Virus record (IMG/VR): IMGVR_UViG_3300030329_005082
Location: 114,631-178,630 of that record
DNA from: a virus
Length of the DNA stretch: 64,000 nt
Reading direction: 5' to 3' (one strand)
This document shows, piece after piece, positions 20,618 through 29,810 of the stretch (its first letter is position 1; each line of letters opens with the position of its first letter). The notes below the pieces were generated by a model, which saw only the letters and a list, made by a program, of their open reading frames with translations, was not told the origin of the DNA and did no database searches. The position numbers and the translations under genes were made by a program.

Positions 20618-21268
20618 TTACTTTTTCACAGTAACAAAATATTCCCTATGTGGAGTATCTAATGACACCAACCCATCACCGTACCCACACAAATTTCCTG
20701 TTTCTATTTCAATATCCATTGATTTATCAAAATATGATGTTAGTTCATCTATTGAATATAAGTTTACAAAAGGTGAACTTGTATAATAATCATTAGTATC
20801 TGTTGGAAATTGTATATACATCTTCCCGCCAGGTTTTAAAAAATCATACAATTGATTTATTAATGTTTTATGATCCTTTTTGTTGATGTGTTGGAAAACC
20901 ATCAATGAATATATGAAATCAACAGATTCTTTTTCCATATCAGGGATTACTATCCCATCAGTCTTTATTTTTTTGATTGGTTCTGTAATTTTGTCTAAAT
21001 ACGATTGACAGACGTCAACACCGATCTTGTTCTCATGAGGCACATTTATATGCTTTAGCACCCTGGCTACACCACAGCCAAATTCTAATACAGTTGCATT
21101 GTTTGAAAATAGCCCGCTATTATTTAACTTCTCGGACTCTAGTACACCCTCATTGTAAAATTCTAAGTCACTTCTTTTGGGAAGGATATACTCTCTCCAA
21201 TTATCTTGCAGAGAATGAAACTCCCAAAATTCATGATAATGGCTCATAATATTACTAGTTTCTTTCAA
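20618..21268 (-). CDS. SAM-dependent methyltransferase, class I
   Basis: This 216-aa protein has Rossmann methyltransferase motifs. Motif I is VLEFGCGVARVLKHI (residues about 61-75), followed by the acidic end of strand 2 (KIGVDVCQSYLDKI) and a post-motif PGGKMYIQFPT near residues 148-158. The substrate is not visible. It opens the minus-strand block next to five glycosyltransferases, so a sugar or glycan O-methylation role is plausible (inference). A nucleic-acid or small-molecule substrate cannot be excluded. Confidence 0.78.
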   Translation of the reverse strand: MKETSNIMSHYHEFWEFHSLQDNWREYILPKRSDLEFYNEGVLESEKLNNSGLFSNNATVLEFGCGVARVLKHINVPHENKIGVDVCQSYLDKITEPIKKIKTDGIVIPDMEKESVDFIYSLMVFQHINKKDHKTLINQLYDFLKPGGKMYIQFPTDTNDYYTSSPFVNLYSIDELTSYFDKSMDIEIETGNLCGYGDGLVSLDTPHREYFVTVKK

Positions 21269-21295
21269 TCTTCATCCCATCCTAATATAAGTATA

Positions 21296-22009
21296 TTATA
21301 AAGGTAATCCTTTTTTAAATCTTTCTTCCCATAAAATCAAATCTCTTTCAAAATCTGACTTGGTATGTACTGCTTTTCCCTTGCGAGCTAGCCATTTAGC
21401 GGAATACATGGGAAAATGATTTGCATAATAATCACAAGTTTCTTCCCACTGGTCTATTGAGATGGATTTACCATAATGTCTCACAGACCCTTCGTCTAGG
21501 ATCCTAAACGATTTTAGACTACATTCCCTTTGGTCTAGTCCGTGGTACCCTGTAGTTGCTCCGTACCTAAAAGCAAACAGGATTGATCTATATTCTGGAC
21601 CTATCCATTTTCTTTCTGTATATTTCTTGTCTATATCTTCTTCTGTGATATAGAAATCAAATAATCTCATTCTTACAGCGTCTAAATTGTTATTTAGTTT
21701 TCCCCAATCAAACTCTATACGCTCATCGGCATCCATATAAACAAACCAATCATTTTCTGATAGGTGTTTTGATGCTTCTGTATAGACGGCATGTCTGTTT
21801 TGAAATTCTGCACGGGCTCGGAATTGATCCCAGGACTGACCTTCAATTACCGACGTCACTATTGGGTGGTTTTTACAAATCTCAACTGTGTTGTCTACTG
21901 AAAAATCATCATATACAAAAACTTGTTCGCAAAACTCTGCCATATGATCCAGGGTTTCCTGCATAATCTCTGATTCGTTCCGAACTCTTGTCAACCCGAC
22001 GATTTTCAT
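21296..22009 (-). CDS. glycosyltransferase family 2
   Basis: This 237-aa protein has the GT-A fold signature: N-terminal VGLTRVRNE, VFVYDDFSVDNT (nucleotide-binding aspartates) and WFVYMDADERIEFDW (DxD-like metal site near residues 90-95). Its length suits a short GT2. It overlaps the next glycosyltransferase by 4 bp and belongs to a five-gene glycosyltransferase run. It presumably transfers a sugar onto a phage- or host-derived glycan, or onto modified DNA. The acceptor is unknown. Confidence 0.82.
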   Translation of the reverse strand: MKIVGLTRVRNESEIMQETLDHMAEFCEQVFVYDDFSVDNTVEICKNHPIVTSVIEGQSWDQFRARAEFQNRHAVYTEASKHLSENDWFVYMDADERIEFDWGKLNNNLDAVRMRLFDFYITEEDIDKKYTERKWIGPEYRSILFAFRYGATTGYHGLDQRECSLKSFRILDEGSVRHYGKSISIDQWEETCDYYANHFPMYSAKWLARKGKAVHTKSDFERDLILWEERFKKGLPL

Positions 22010-22887
22010 AATTTTAGATACTCCTGTACTTGTTTTTGAATGTTTAGATTTTCTAAAGCATATTCTCTATTTTTGTCGCCCTGAATATAGTCATACTTGT
22101 TTATCTCATAAATGAGACTCTCTTTTGTCACGGGCTGCTGTATCTTTCTTCCCGAACAATTATTTTCTAAAAAACCATCAATGTTGTGAGATGTTACGAT
22201 GCCGTCCATAAGTCCCGGTTGATATGGTCTTTGGTCGGCAATTAGAACGGGCTTTCCGCACGCCATTCCTTCATACGCCCCGCGACCGAGGCTTACTACC
22301 AGATCTGCTGTTTTTATCACATTTTGGATGTCAAGTCGTGGTGAGGTGAATTTATTGTTATACTCTACCGTTATTCCTAATTCAGACCCAATCTCTAATA
22401 ACATCTGGTTAAATTGATCCGATTGCGATAAACTAAACATTTTGTTAATATTTTTTGAAGGACTCTGGTCAGGGCAAAAAACTTCGCAATTTATACCGTT
22501 GTGTATCAGAGTTGAGTCAATACCTTTAGAAGATAAATAATCCTGAACTTCTTTAGAAATAGAAACATGTCGTATTCCTGGCACAGGCTGCTCAAGATGT
22601 GGAAAAATACCATGACATGTTTGAATTATATTTGACCCTGGAAATAAATTCAAAACACCATTCACGATAGTTGTGTGGTTTAGAAATGCTACATCATAAG
22701 AATTAGACATCTTATTAATAGAACACCCAAGGTTGGATTTTATCATCTCAGACATAACACCCTCTTGCATGGTGAGAATATCTACATGGTGTCCGAGGCG
22801 AACTAGTTCTTGAGCCATCGTATAAATAAATGTTTCACTACCGCCTAAAGTATGTAAGTGATTTTGTCCTAATAAAATTTTCTTCAT
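22006..22887 (-). CDS. glycosyltransferase, GT4-like (GT-B fold)
   Basis: I place the start at the ATG at 22887, which overlaps the upstream stop as TAATG. The protein is then 293 aa and begins MKKILLGQNHLHTLGGSETF, the expected N-terminus of GT4 enzymes with the Gly-rich GGSE loop. The C-terminal nucleotide-sugar half shows ADLVVSLGRGAYEGMACGKPVLIAD, the conserved EGMACGKPV motif. A longer frame upstream (to 22926) would run into the preceding gene and is less likely. The substrate is unknown. Confidence 0.8.
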   Translation of the reverse strand: MKKILLGQNHLHTLGGSETFIYTMAQELVRLGHHVDILTMQEGVMSEMIKSNLGCSINKMSNSYDVAFLNHTTIVNGVLNLFPGSNIIQTCHGIFPHLEQPVPGIRHVSISKEVQDYLSSKGIDSTLIHNGINCEVFCPDQSPSKNINKMFSLSQSDQFNQMLLEIGSELGITVEYNNKFTSPRLDIQNVIKTADLVVSLGRGAYEGMACGKPVLIADQRPYQPGLMDGIVTSHNIDGFLENNCSGRKIQQPVTKESLIYEINKYDYIQGDKNREYALENLNIQKQVQEYLKL

Positions 22888-24113
22888 TACGAGGTTACTT
22901 GTCCGGAAAGAAAGTAAAAGTTCCACAACATAGAGTATAAAACCTCATCGGAGATTAGCTTGTCTCTGGTATTACTGTGAGTATGTTTTAGAGACCCTTT
23001 TGTGTCATCTAGTTTTGATGATAGGACTAAAGATTCTGCATGATACAAATATACATCAGCACCAGCATAATAAACCTTGTGACCTAATTGAGAAACTCTT
23101 AGGCAAAGATCTGCATCTTGATAACTGCAAGCAAGGGTTTGACAGAAGCCACCAATCTCTACAAATGTTTCAAGATCAATAATTTGAAATGCACCTGTAA
23201 CAAACTTTGTTTCTCTGTTGGTATTAACCTTGTGGTTATTTTTGTCGCTAAATCTTCCATAATGAACCGGAGACATAAAAATATGTGCTTGATCTCTCAA
23301 GAATGGTGTAGTCACTACATAAGTTCCGCCACCATACTGAACTTTGCCGAAAACACCACGCTCACGAACGGATTCCTCGGAGGTTTGGAAATCTTTTGCT
23401 AATTCTCTGTAGGTTTTATCTTCATCTATAAGATGGCAAAATCCCGTCTCAGGATATAATAATTTTGCACCAGTTATTTTAGTGCCTGTCTTTTTTGCTT
23501 TAGCGTGGGTTTTCAACAGTGTTGGTACAGCTTTTTTATTAGGAGCCCATAGATCAGCATTCCACAAAATAATATCTTCATGCCCCAGGCGATGGTATAA
23601 GAAAGCCCCTATATTATTGAGCATAGAAAAGTTAAAAACATCCGACGCATAATCAACCCTAATATAAACTGCGCCGTGGCGGTTAGCAAGTTGTTCTATT
23701 TCTTCTGGTTCTTCGGATCTGTCGTCAATAACTGTAACATTGGCAACATTGTTTACACCCATCTCCTCAATATTTTGCAAAGTAAATTCTAAGAGATTTA
23801 CATTATCTTTAATAGGAAGCAAGAGTCCTGGCTTATCAGGATCTATATTCTTAAGGTTTTGATAAGTTACTTTATATTCTACATTCTTGCCGGCAAACGG
23901 GTAATTGCCAACTGAATTAGATTCTAGAATTTCAACATAATTGGATATCCTGGGGTATACGTCTCTCTTTGAATGGACTATTGAAATCTCATCCTGCTGG
24001 AATTCTACTTGAATTTTATTGACTTCTGATAGCGCCTCTTTATTCAATCCCTCATTTTGGGAAAAAATATCACAGTTCAAGTATTTGTGCGTCGTCGGTT
24101 TCTCCCGAAGCAT
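22887..24113 (-). CDS. glycosyltransferase family 2-like protein
   Basis: This 408-aa protein has a GT-A core from about residue 90: LLLPIKDNVNLLEFTLQNI, then VTVIDDRSEEPEE, then IILWNADLWAP as a DxD-like position. A late segment, SYQDADLCLRVSQLGHKVYYAGADVYLYH, matches the catalytic end of GT2 enzymes. The N-terminal 85 residues are an extra unassigned extension. It overlaps the upstream GT4-like gene by 44 bp. It is probably a glycan-chain enzyme working with its neighbours. Confidence 0.78.
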   Translation of the reverse strand: MLREKPTTHKYLNCDIFSQNEGLNKEALSEVNKIQVEFQQDEISIVHSKRDVYPRISNYVEILESNSVGNYPFAGKNVEYKVTYQNLKNIDPDKPGLLLPIKDNVNLLEFTLQNIEEMGVNNVANVTVIDDRSEEPEEIEQLANRHGAVYIRVDYASDVFNFSMLNNIGAFLYHRLGHEDIILWNADLWAPNKKAVPTLLKTHAKAKKTGTKITGAKLLYPETGFCHLIDEDKTYRELAKDFQTSEESVRERGVFGKVQYGGGTYVVTTPFLRDQAHIFMSPVHYGRFSDKNNHKVNTNRETKFVTGAFQIIDLETFVEIGGFCQTLACSYQDADLCLRVSQLGHKVYYAGADVYLYHAESLVLSSKLDDTKGSLKHTHSNTRDKLISDEVLYSMLWNFYFLSGQVTS

Positions 24114-25344
24114 TTAGACTCCCCATCTGATTTATAACTCTATAATACATCTCGTTGATATTTTCTTGAGAGAACTTATTGCGTATATGTTCTCCCAATA
24201 ATGCTGCATCTTTTTTATTAGTAATAGGAGATGTCACTAAGTTTCTAAGGTTTTTCTGTAATGATTCATTTTTAGGATAACACCATTCACATTCTGGAGT
24301 AATCAATCCTGGCATAAGGTGATCTTGTTTTACTTTCTCAATATCATACGATGTTTTTAAAAACAAGTTCTTTCTTTTTGTTTTTCCGCTTTTTTCATTT
24401 GTAACCGGGGCATGTAAAAAGTCCATATGACCCGACCATGAAGGAGCAATGACTGGAATGTCGGCACATACGGCATTGAAAATTGGTATACCGAAACCTT
24501 CGCCGTGAGCATGTGAAACATAACCTGTAATAACATCCGGATCATAAAGAGAGAACACTTCCTCTTGAGAAAGGTTGCCATGAATTAGATGAACTTTACA
24601 CTTGTGCTCTGGTGATTTGAAATTCAAGTACTTCTTCAACAAGTCCTTGGTCATCTTTTCATCTATTCGGCTATTGTTCCTCATATAAGTCTTTAGGATA
24701 AATGAGGCATCTTCATCATCATTGAATTCATCCAAGAACGAACCAAGCATTTCAAAGATGTTTTTACGTGGAGCAAGCTGCGACACGCACAAGAAATTTT
24801 TGCTCGTAGTGATGGCTTCGTAACCGGAAAATTTTTCTCTTTCTTGAGGAAGGTTGTTATAGAAAGGAATAACCTCAATAGGCGTCCTAATTTTTTCATT
24901 TGTTTGGCTGTCAACGGCTTTCAAGAGGTTTTCTCTAGCATGGTTGGAAACCACAAGAATCTTTTGAACCATATTACAGTTAGCAATCCACTCTTTAGGA
25001 GCAGCCACGGTTTCCAAAGCGGCAGTCACCCCGATGTCATAGTTGGTAACTTTGTGCCATTCGTTGGGAGGTCGTACTTGAAAGCAGCAGTCAAAGCCGT
25101 CAGGCATAGAAGTGCCGGTAGACTTCAGAAACTTAAGATACTGCTGGGTATTCTCAATGAGGGGTCCGTACTTGCTGGTATAATCTAGGTTACGGGATGC
25201 TTCAGCCCACTGGAGATCAACCAAGTGTACTATATGTTTTTGTGGGCTGGATAAGAGTGCGTCTGCTATTACCCGTGCATGATCGCTGTAACCGCTAACG
25301 TTGCAGAAAGATCCGATGATTAATATTTTCTTTTGTTCCGTCAT
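24070..25344 (-). CDS. glycosyltransferase, GT4-like
   Basis: This 424-aa GT-B enzyme has the N-terminal motif ILIIGSFCNVSGYSDHARVIADAL and a central FLCVSQLAPRKNIFEML, the start of the second Rossmann domain. It also has YVSHAHGEGFGIPIFNAVCADIPVIAP, the conserved E(x7)E donor-binding region. It overlaps the adjacent GT4-like gene by 4 bp and the GT2-like gene by 44 bp. The donor and acceptor are unknown. Confidence 0.82.
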   Translation of the reverse strand: MTEQKKILIIGSFCNVSGYSDHARVIADALLSSPQKHIVHLVDLQWAEASRNLDYTSKYGPLIENTQQYLKFLKSTGTSMPDGFDCCFQVRPPNEWHKVTNYDIGVTAALETVAAPKEWIANCNMVQKILVVSNHARENLLKAVDSQTNEKIRTPIEVIPFYNNLPQEREKFSGYEAITTSKNFLCVSQLAPRKNIFEMLGSFLDEFNDDEDASFILKTYMRNNSRIDEKMTKDLLKKYLNFKSPEHKCKVHLIHGNLSQEEVFSLYDPDVITGYVSHAHGEGFGIPIFNAVCADIPVIAPSWSGHMDFLHAPVTNEKSGKTKRKNLFLKTSYDIEKVKQDHLMPGLITPECEWCYPKNESLQKNLRNLVTSPITNKKDAALLGEHIRNKFSQENINEMYYRVINQMGSLNASGETDDAQILEL

Positions 25345-26591
25345 AATTCAGTCATTCTCCATGCTTGGTAGTTCTTACGATTTCCCCACGATCCGTACTT
25401 TTCATGAATCTCTTGAAGAAGATTAACCCAAGAAGTGCCGTAGTTGTCAAAGTTGTAGTTCTTCATGACATGTTCACGTCCTTGTTGACCTAGTTCTTCC
25501 CTTTTTTTCGGAGACATTGCGTAAATCTCATTCAATGCGGAAATGAAATCTTCCTTTGAAACACGATCTTCATAAATGTAAGGAACTTGTTGGGAGCCGA
25601 TGAGGGCTTTGGATGCTGGCTTTAAGCCGATTCCAAACCAGTTTTCCCCATCAGTTAGCTGCTCTTGTAGTCCGCCAGTAAGAGTAGCAATAATCGGTGT
25701 CTCGCTGGCCAATGATTCTAGGGTTGATAATCCGAACCCTTCAGCATCGGCAATATTGACTGTACAATCAGCAATGCCATAAAGCTTTGCTAGATCTTCT
25801 GCCGGCAAACCTTCCTTAGAGAAGATAACCTCTGAGTTGACAAGTCCATAATGTTCTGCTAAGTACTCAAGTGGTTGTCCATGCGGATCATCTGGTTTTG
25901 TGTGCATAATCAAACAGGCGCTGTCTTGATCTATGTGATCCTGCTTCAGGAATTCACTAAACCAATGGATGAGTGTCCCGCTCTGCTTCCTTCTAGCATT
26001 TCTATTATTCCAGAAAACAATAAATTTGTCTTTTAGAGCTTTGTTGTTTTTTAATACGTCTGCTCTTTCTGATGCCGATATTTTCCGGAAAATGTCTACT
26101 GGCACAGCGTGAGGCAAATAAACCTCGTGAACATCCGGAGATACGTTTTGAACAATATCACTGGTGACTTTTGAAATTGTCACTATTACATCATTTGAAT
26201 CGTAAAACTTCTTATTATACATGGGCAGCGGATAATTGTCCCATACATGATAATAAATCATGGGGATATTTTGGCGAATATCTTCCTCAAACATCCACAA
26301 CCACTCATAATATCTTGGATCAGTCATAAACCAAAGCATATCTGGCTTAACTTGATTGATTAATCCTAGAATTTGCTGCTTATCGCCGTAACCATCTACA
26401 GGAAGAATGTGCCAATGCTCTTCCTTCTTCATCAAATTGTAATTCGGATGTTTAATAGCTCCACCAAGTGAAAATACTTCAAACTTTCCGGACTTCAGAA
26501 GAGCCTCAATCATATACTTTGTTTGTGTACCAACACCTGATGGCAGTAAAGGGTGGTCACTAATCGTCATGACCTTGATTCTATCTGACAA
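25341..26591 (-). CDS. glycosyltransferase, GT4-like
   Basis: This 416-aa protein has N-terminal VMTISDHPLLPSGVGTQTKYMIEALL and a C-terminal ADCTVNIADAEGFGLSTLESLASETPIIA, the EGFGLSTLE donor-site motif of GT4 enzymes. It is the first translated of the five glycosyltransferases and overlaps the next by 4 bp. It resembles the neighbouring 424-aa enzyme in layout, which suggests related but diverged activities on one glycan. Confidence 0.84.
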   Translation of the reverse strand: MSDRIKVMTISDHPLLPSGVGTQTKYMIEALLKSGKFEVFSLGGAIKHPNYNLMKKEEHWHILPVDGYGDKQQILGLINQVKPDMLWFMTDPRYYEWLWMFEEDIRQNIPMIYYHVWDNYPLPMYNKKFYDSNDVIVTISKVTSDIVQNVSPDVHEVYLPHAVPVDIFRKISASERADVLKNNKALKDKFIVFWNNRNARRKQSGTLIHWFSEFLKQDHIDQDSACLIMHTKPDDPHGQPLEYLAEHYGLVNSEVIFSKEGLPAEDLAKLYGIADCTVNIADAEGFGLSTLESLASETPIIATLTGGLQEQLTDGENWFGIGLKPASKALIGSQQVPYIYEDRVSKEDFISALNEIYAMSPKKREELGQQGREHVMKNYNFDNYGTSWVNLLQEIHEKYGSWGNRKNYQAWRMTEL

Positions 26592-26600
26592 TTTTATCTC

Positions 26601-27440
26601 CTATGAACAATATTCTGTCTTATAAAACTCACAAGTGCCAAATCTATCTTTACAGTTTGTGCAAGAATTTCGGTTCTTGATGTAGTTTTCCTTTGTGATA
26701 TTATGCAATGCTTTCGTCAAGGCGTTAAGTGCATCGGTAGTTCTTTTCTTGCCGGCAGTCACCCGCACGAACTCGGCTTTCTTGCCAACCTTCGCAGTTC
26801 GCTTGAGCAAAACGAAGTGACAGTCAACGTCTTTGGGGTCAACTTCGTACTTCTGGGCATAGAAGTGTTTATAGAATACGAGTTGGTAGGCGAGGATTTT
26901 GTCACTCTTCTTTTCACGTCGCCAACCCCAGGAGCAGGTCTTCCAGTCAATCAGGTGGATTTTCTCATCCTTCTTAGAATAGACCACAAGATCAATAAAG
27001 CCTTTGAACTTTTTTTCTGCTTCCGTGAATTCTGTGATGGGCTCGTAGAGTTGTTCTTCGGCTGCCAGCACTTCCCAGTCCTCACCGAGTTTACCGAACT
27101 TGTCGGCAAGACAACGATAAAGGTCAGGAATGATTTCAATACCATTTACCAACCACTCTTTGAGGGCGAAATCTCTTTTAGCTTCTAATTGGGCATCATC
27201 GGGCAGGGCGTTGAGTTCTGCGATAAACTGCTCTTTAACCAGCGCCATGATGGCACCTTGAGATTTGTACTTTTCGGGGGAAGTCAAAGTAAATTCACAA
27301 ACAGTGTGAATGGCTTTCCCGAAAGCCGTGTAGATGTTGCCCTCAAACTGAGCTACTTTGTCAATATATGTAAGCTTGTGATAATGAGGACAAATGTGCC
27401 AATTCCGCCACTCGGAATAGGAGATGTGTTTGCCTGCCAT
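26601..27440 (-). CDS. PD-(D/E)XK nuclease, Cas4/RecB-like
   Basis: This 279-aa protein carries the RecB/Cas4 nuclease core: H45 (GKAIH), E129, D150 (GFIDLVV) and D165-x-K167 (LIDWKT). Four cysteines, C17 near the N-terminus and C260, C263, C270 (plus C278) at the C-terminus, match the Fe-S cluster arrangement of Cas4 and AddB. Such enzymes act as 5'-3' exonucleases in recombination. No CRISPR array or cas1/cas2 is present, so a phage replication or recombination role is most likely. It is followed closely by the HEXXH and PhoH genes. Confidence 0.82.
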   Translation of the reverse strand: MAGKHISYSEWRNWHICPHYHKLTYIDKVAQFEGNIYTAFGKAIHTVCEFTLTSPEKYKSQGAIMALVKEQFIAELNALPDDAQLEAKRDFALKEWLVNGIEIIPDLYRCLADKFGKLGEDWEVLAAEEQLYEPITEFTEAEKKFKGFIDLVVYSKKDEKIHLIDWKTCSWGWRREKKSDKILAYQLVFYKHFYAQKYEVDPKDVDCHFVLLKRTAKVGKKAEFVRVTAGKKRTTDALNALTKALHNITKENYIKNRNSCTNCKDRFGTCEFYKTEYCS

Positions 27441-27452
27441 GTGATCTCTTTC

Positions 27453-28112
27453 TTAGAGATTGTGTAAATTCTCTATCTTATTATACAACAAAGGACTGAT
27501 TTTGAATAGTGTTTCTTTGTTTCCCATGTAAAAAGCTTCAAAACCCGTTGCAAAATATTCCCTGAGAGATACAGATGCATATGGTCTTACGAAGAGTCCA
27601 GCGGTGGATAACTTCAGCATATTTCCACCAACCCTATCATATAAGAACATATCTAAGTCCTTATTGTATTTAATATCTGTAAAATCATACTCTTCGGTCC
27701 AGTAACCCTCTGCACGCAATTCTGCTTCTAACATCTTTCGCTTCTTTAGAAATTCTGACTGGATCTCACCATCGTCATAGATCTCTTTTACATATTCTGT
27801 CTCTAGGTGATGAGCCATCTCATGAATCAAATCATCCAGAAGATCAACTAATTTATCCTGTTTGTCTGACAAATAAAGCCAATCGTTAGAATATAGGGCT
27901 GATATGTTCCTATCGTCAAATTCTTCTCTATGGGCAATTTCAACCCCTTTGAGCCCTTTGAAATAATGTGAAGGAAACTTATCTTCAACTGCTCTAAACA
28001 CAGGGGAGAAGTCTACGCCGTCTTCTGCTGGTTCTTCTTGATTAACTACAACATTCCCAAATCTAAAATGTCGGGTAGTGTTTTTAGTTTTTTCAAGAAT
28101 GTATTCTCTCAT
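27453..28112 (-). CDS. putative zinc metalloprotease (HEXXH), ATLF-like
   Basis: This 219-aa protein contains a clear HEMAH motif (H97, E98, H101) in DDLIHEMAHHLETE. Further on, a motif (REYFATGFEAFY, about residues 183-194) has a Glu that could be the third zinc ligand, as in the anthrax-lethal-factor-like group. There is no signal peptide, so it should act in the cytoplasm or be packaged in the virion. It overlaps the PhoH gene by 4 bp. The substrate is unknown; a virion-maturation or host-directed protease are both possible. Confidence 0.68.
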   Translation of the reverse strand: MREYILEKTKNTTRHFRFGNVVVNQEEPAEDGVDFSPVFRAVEDKFPSHYFKGLKGVEIAHREEFDDRNISALYSNDWLYLSDKQDKLVDLLDDLIHEMAHHLETEYVKEIYDDGEIQSEFLKKRKMLEAELRAEGYWTEEYDFTDIKYNKDLDMFLYDRVGGNMLKLSTAGLFVRPYASVSLREYFATGFEAFYMGNKETLFKISPLLYNKIENLHNL

Positions 28113-29410
28113 AATATCTCTGCTGCCAAGGTTGCTAGTTTGGATCTTTCACCTTTATAAAGAGTTACGTGACCAGAAATTTCATAATTCTTAAATTTTT
28201 CAACAGCGTGTGTAAGCCCATTAGATACAGCATCCACATAAGAATTATCTATTTGCTGCACATCTCCTGTTAGAATAAGTTTGGTTCCGTGTCCTACTCG
28301 TGTGATTATAGTCTTAAGTTCGTGTGCCGTTAAGTTCTGAGCCTCATCAACAATTATAAAAGCGTTAGAGATTGAACGGCCTCGTATAAATGTCATGGCT
28401 TCAATTTCAATAATCCCTTGTTCCATTTGAATATCTAGAGCCATCCTATCCCCATAGAGATGTTCTAAATTATCTCTCAAAGGAGCAATCCATGGAGCCA
28501 TCTTTTCTTCAAGTGTGCCTGGGAGGAATCCTATATCGCGACCCATCGGCTGAACTGGTCTTGTAATGATAAGTTTATCGTACCCACCTGAGTTTCTAGT
28601 AGTATTGATAACTTGTTCTAGACCGCAAGCAGCAGCCAACAAAGTCTTGCCTGTGCCGGCAGGTCCTGTCATTGATACAATTTGAATATCCCTGTTGAAC
28701 AAGAGATTCATTGCAAATTCTTGTTCTTTATTCTTTGCAGACAATCCCCATATGTTTTTATACTTTACAAGCTTTTTCAATGGAGTATTGTGATTCTTGA
28801 ACTCACAAACAGCAGATTTAGTACTAGACTTGCTTTTGAGAATTATGAATTGATTAGGGTGTAATAACGCGTCCTCCGGCAGAAAAACATCATCACCTTC
28901 ATAAAATTTATTGATTACATCTTCATCCACTTGTATAGTTGTACACCCATCGTACAAATTCTTTACAGAACTGATTACTTTTTGTGGCTGATAGTCTTCG
29001 CACTTAATTCCAAATGAATCACACTTGACTCGCATATTGATATCACGAGAAACAACTGTAAGCTCATGACCTTCGGATATAAGTTTTTTTGCTGTGGCAA
29101 TGATTTTATTATCTGAGTCTTGACTATTCATACCTTCTGGTAAGAAAGTCTTATCAAATTGTGCTGCAAACAACCTGCCTTTTCCTCTGCCAAGGGCAAC
29201 GCCATCAAGCAGACTACCCTTTGAGCGGAGACCATCCAGAAACTTGTTGGTCACTCTGGCATTTAACCCTGGTGTATCTTGTCTGTGTTTGTGTTTATCT
29301 ATTTCATCCAGAACAATTGTAGGGATGGCTATATTACTCTTGCCAAAGGATAAGATTGAGCGAACTTCAGTTAGTAAAACATTTGTATCTAATAGTACTG
29401 TTTTGGTCAA
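28109..29410 (-). CDS. phoH: PhoH-family ATPase with N-terminal PIN domain
   Basis: This 433-aa protein fuses an N-terminal PIN ribonuclease-like domain (LLDTNVLL with D8, D35/E36, D98/D100, D123; residues about 1-140) to a PhoH ATPase. The ATPase has Walker A GPAGTGKT at 249-256 and Walker B VDEAQ at 354-358. This PIN-PhoH (YlaK/PhoH2) architecture is linked to RNA unwinding and cleavage, and phoH is a common phage auxiliary gene. It lies just downstream of the tmRNA terminator with its own GGAGG site, so it is probably transcribed separately from the tmRNA. Confidence 0.9.
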   Translation of the reverse strand: MTKTVLLDTNVLLTEVRSILSFGKSNIAIPTIVLDEIDKHKHRQDTPGLNARVTNKFLDGLRSKGSLLDGVALGRGKGRLFAAQFDKTFLPEGMNSQDSDNKIIATAKKLISEGHELTVVSRDINMRVKCDSFGIKCEDYQPQKVISSVKNLYDGCTTIQVDEDVINKFYEGDDVFLPEDALLHPNQFIILKSKSSTKSAVCEFKNHNTPLKKLVKYKNIWGLSAKNKEQEFAMNLLFNRDIQIVSMTGPAGTGKTLLAAACGLEQVINTTRNSGGYDKLIITRPVQPMGRDIGFLPGTLEEKMAPWIAPLRDNLEHLYGDRMALDIQMEQGIIEIEAMTFIRGRSISNAFIIVDEAQNLTAHELKTIITRVGHGTKLILTGDVQQIDNSYVDAVSNGLTHAVEKFKNYEISGHVTLYKGERSKLATLAAEIL

Positions 29411-29454
29411 TTTTTGACCTCCTTGTCTATAATAATAAATAGTTGTTTAGACAA

Positions 29455-29478
29455 AGAAAAAGCCGCCCGAAGGCGGCT
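29455..29478 (-). terminator. intrinsic terminator of the tmRNA
   Basis: On the minus strand, a 7-bp G/C-rich stem (AGCCGCC / GGCGGCT) with a short TTCG loop follows the tmRNA CCA end immediately. A T-rich tract TTTTTCTTTG comes next. This is a classic rho-independent terminator, positioned to end the tmRNA transcript. Confidence 0.85.
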
Positions 29479-29800
29479 GGTGGAGGTAGGGAGAATTGAA
29501 CTCCCGTCTTGTCTAGTTCCATAAAAAGGTCATTTACAAGGTTAGTAGTGCTTTTATCGTCGGCAAAACACTTGACTAGATCATTTTACTTCTGGTGAAA
29601 ATAATCAAAAACACTTAGGAATTCAAATATGGCTTTCTGTTTATTGGCTGCCACCGCCTCAAACATCGTCAGGTTATTAAGCTGCGAGTGCTAGTTGAAA
29701 ATCGTCGTTTGCGATTATTAGATAAGCGTTTTTAGTGAGCCACGCTTCCCTCACCCTTGCACCTTTTTTACTTTCCTATCAATCGATCCCGGTTACCCCC
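29478..29800 (-). ncRNA. ssrA: tmRNA (transfer-messenger RNA)
   Basis: The 323-nt RNA has the tRNA-like ends of tmRNA: a 5' GGGGGTA acceptor strand pairing with TACCTCC before ACCA, and a T-arm GGGAG-TTCAATT-CTCCC. The 5' domain carries the conserved CGGGATCGAT and GGTGCAAG-type segments. An internal mRNA-like part encodes the degradation tag. tmRNA with SmpB rescues stalled ribosomes and tags proteins for ClpXP; no smpB is visible here, so host SmpB would be needed. A sigma70-like promoter lies upstream and a terminator directly follows. Confidence 0.93.
29677..29712 (-). other. tmRNA tag-peptide reading frame
   Basis: Within the tmRNA, the resume codon GCA begins the frame ANDDFQLALAA followed by TAA. 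The terminal LAA and the AND start match the bacterial proteolysis-tag pattern read by ClpX. The tag interior (DDFQLA) can be compared with host tags to place the host. Confidence 0.88.
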
Positions 29801-29810
29801 TTGTAATATT

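Noticed and set aside
26601-27440. Cas4 as part of a CRISPR system
   Set aside because: No cas1/cas2 and no array nearby. Cas4/RecB-like nucleases are common in phages as recombination exonucleases.
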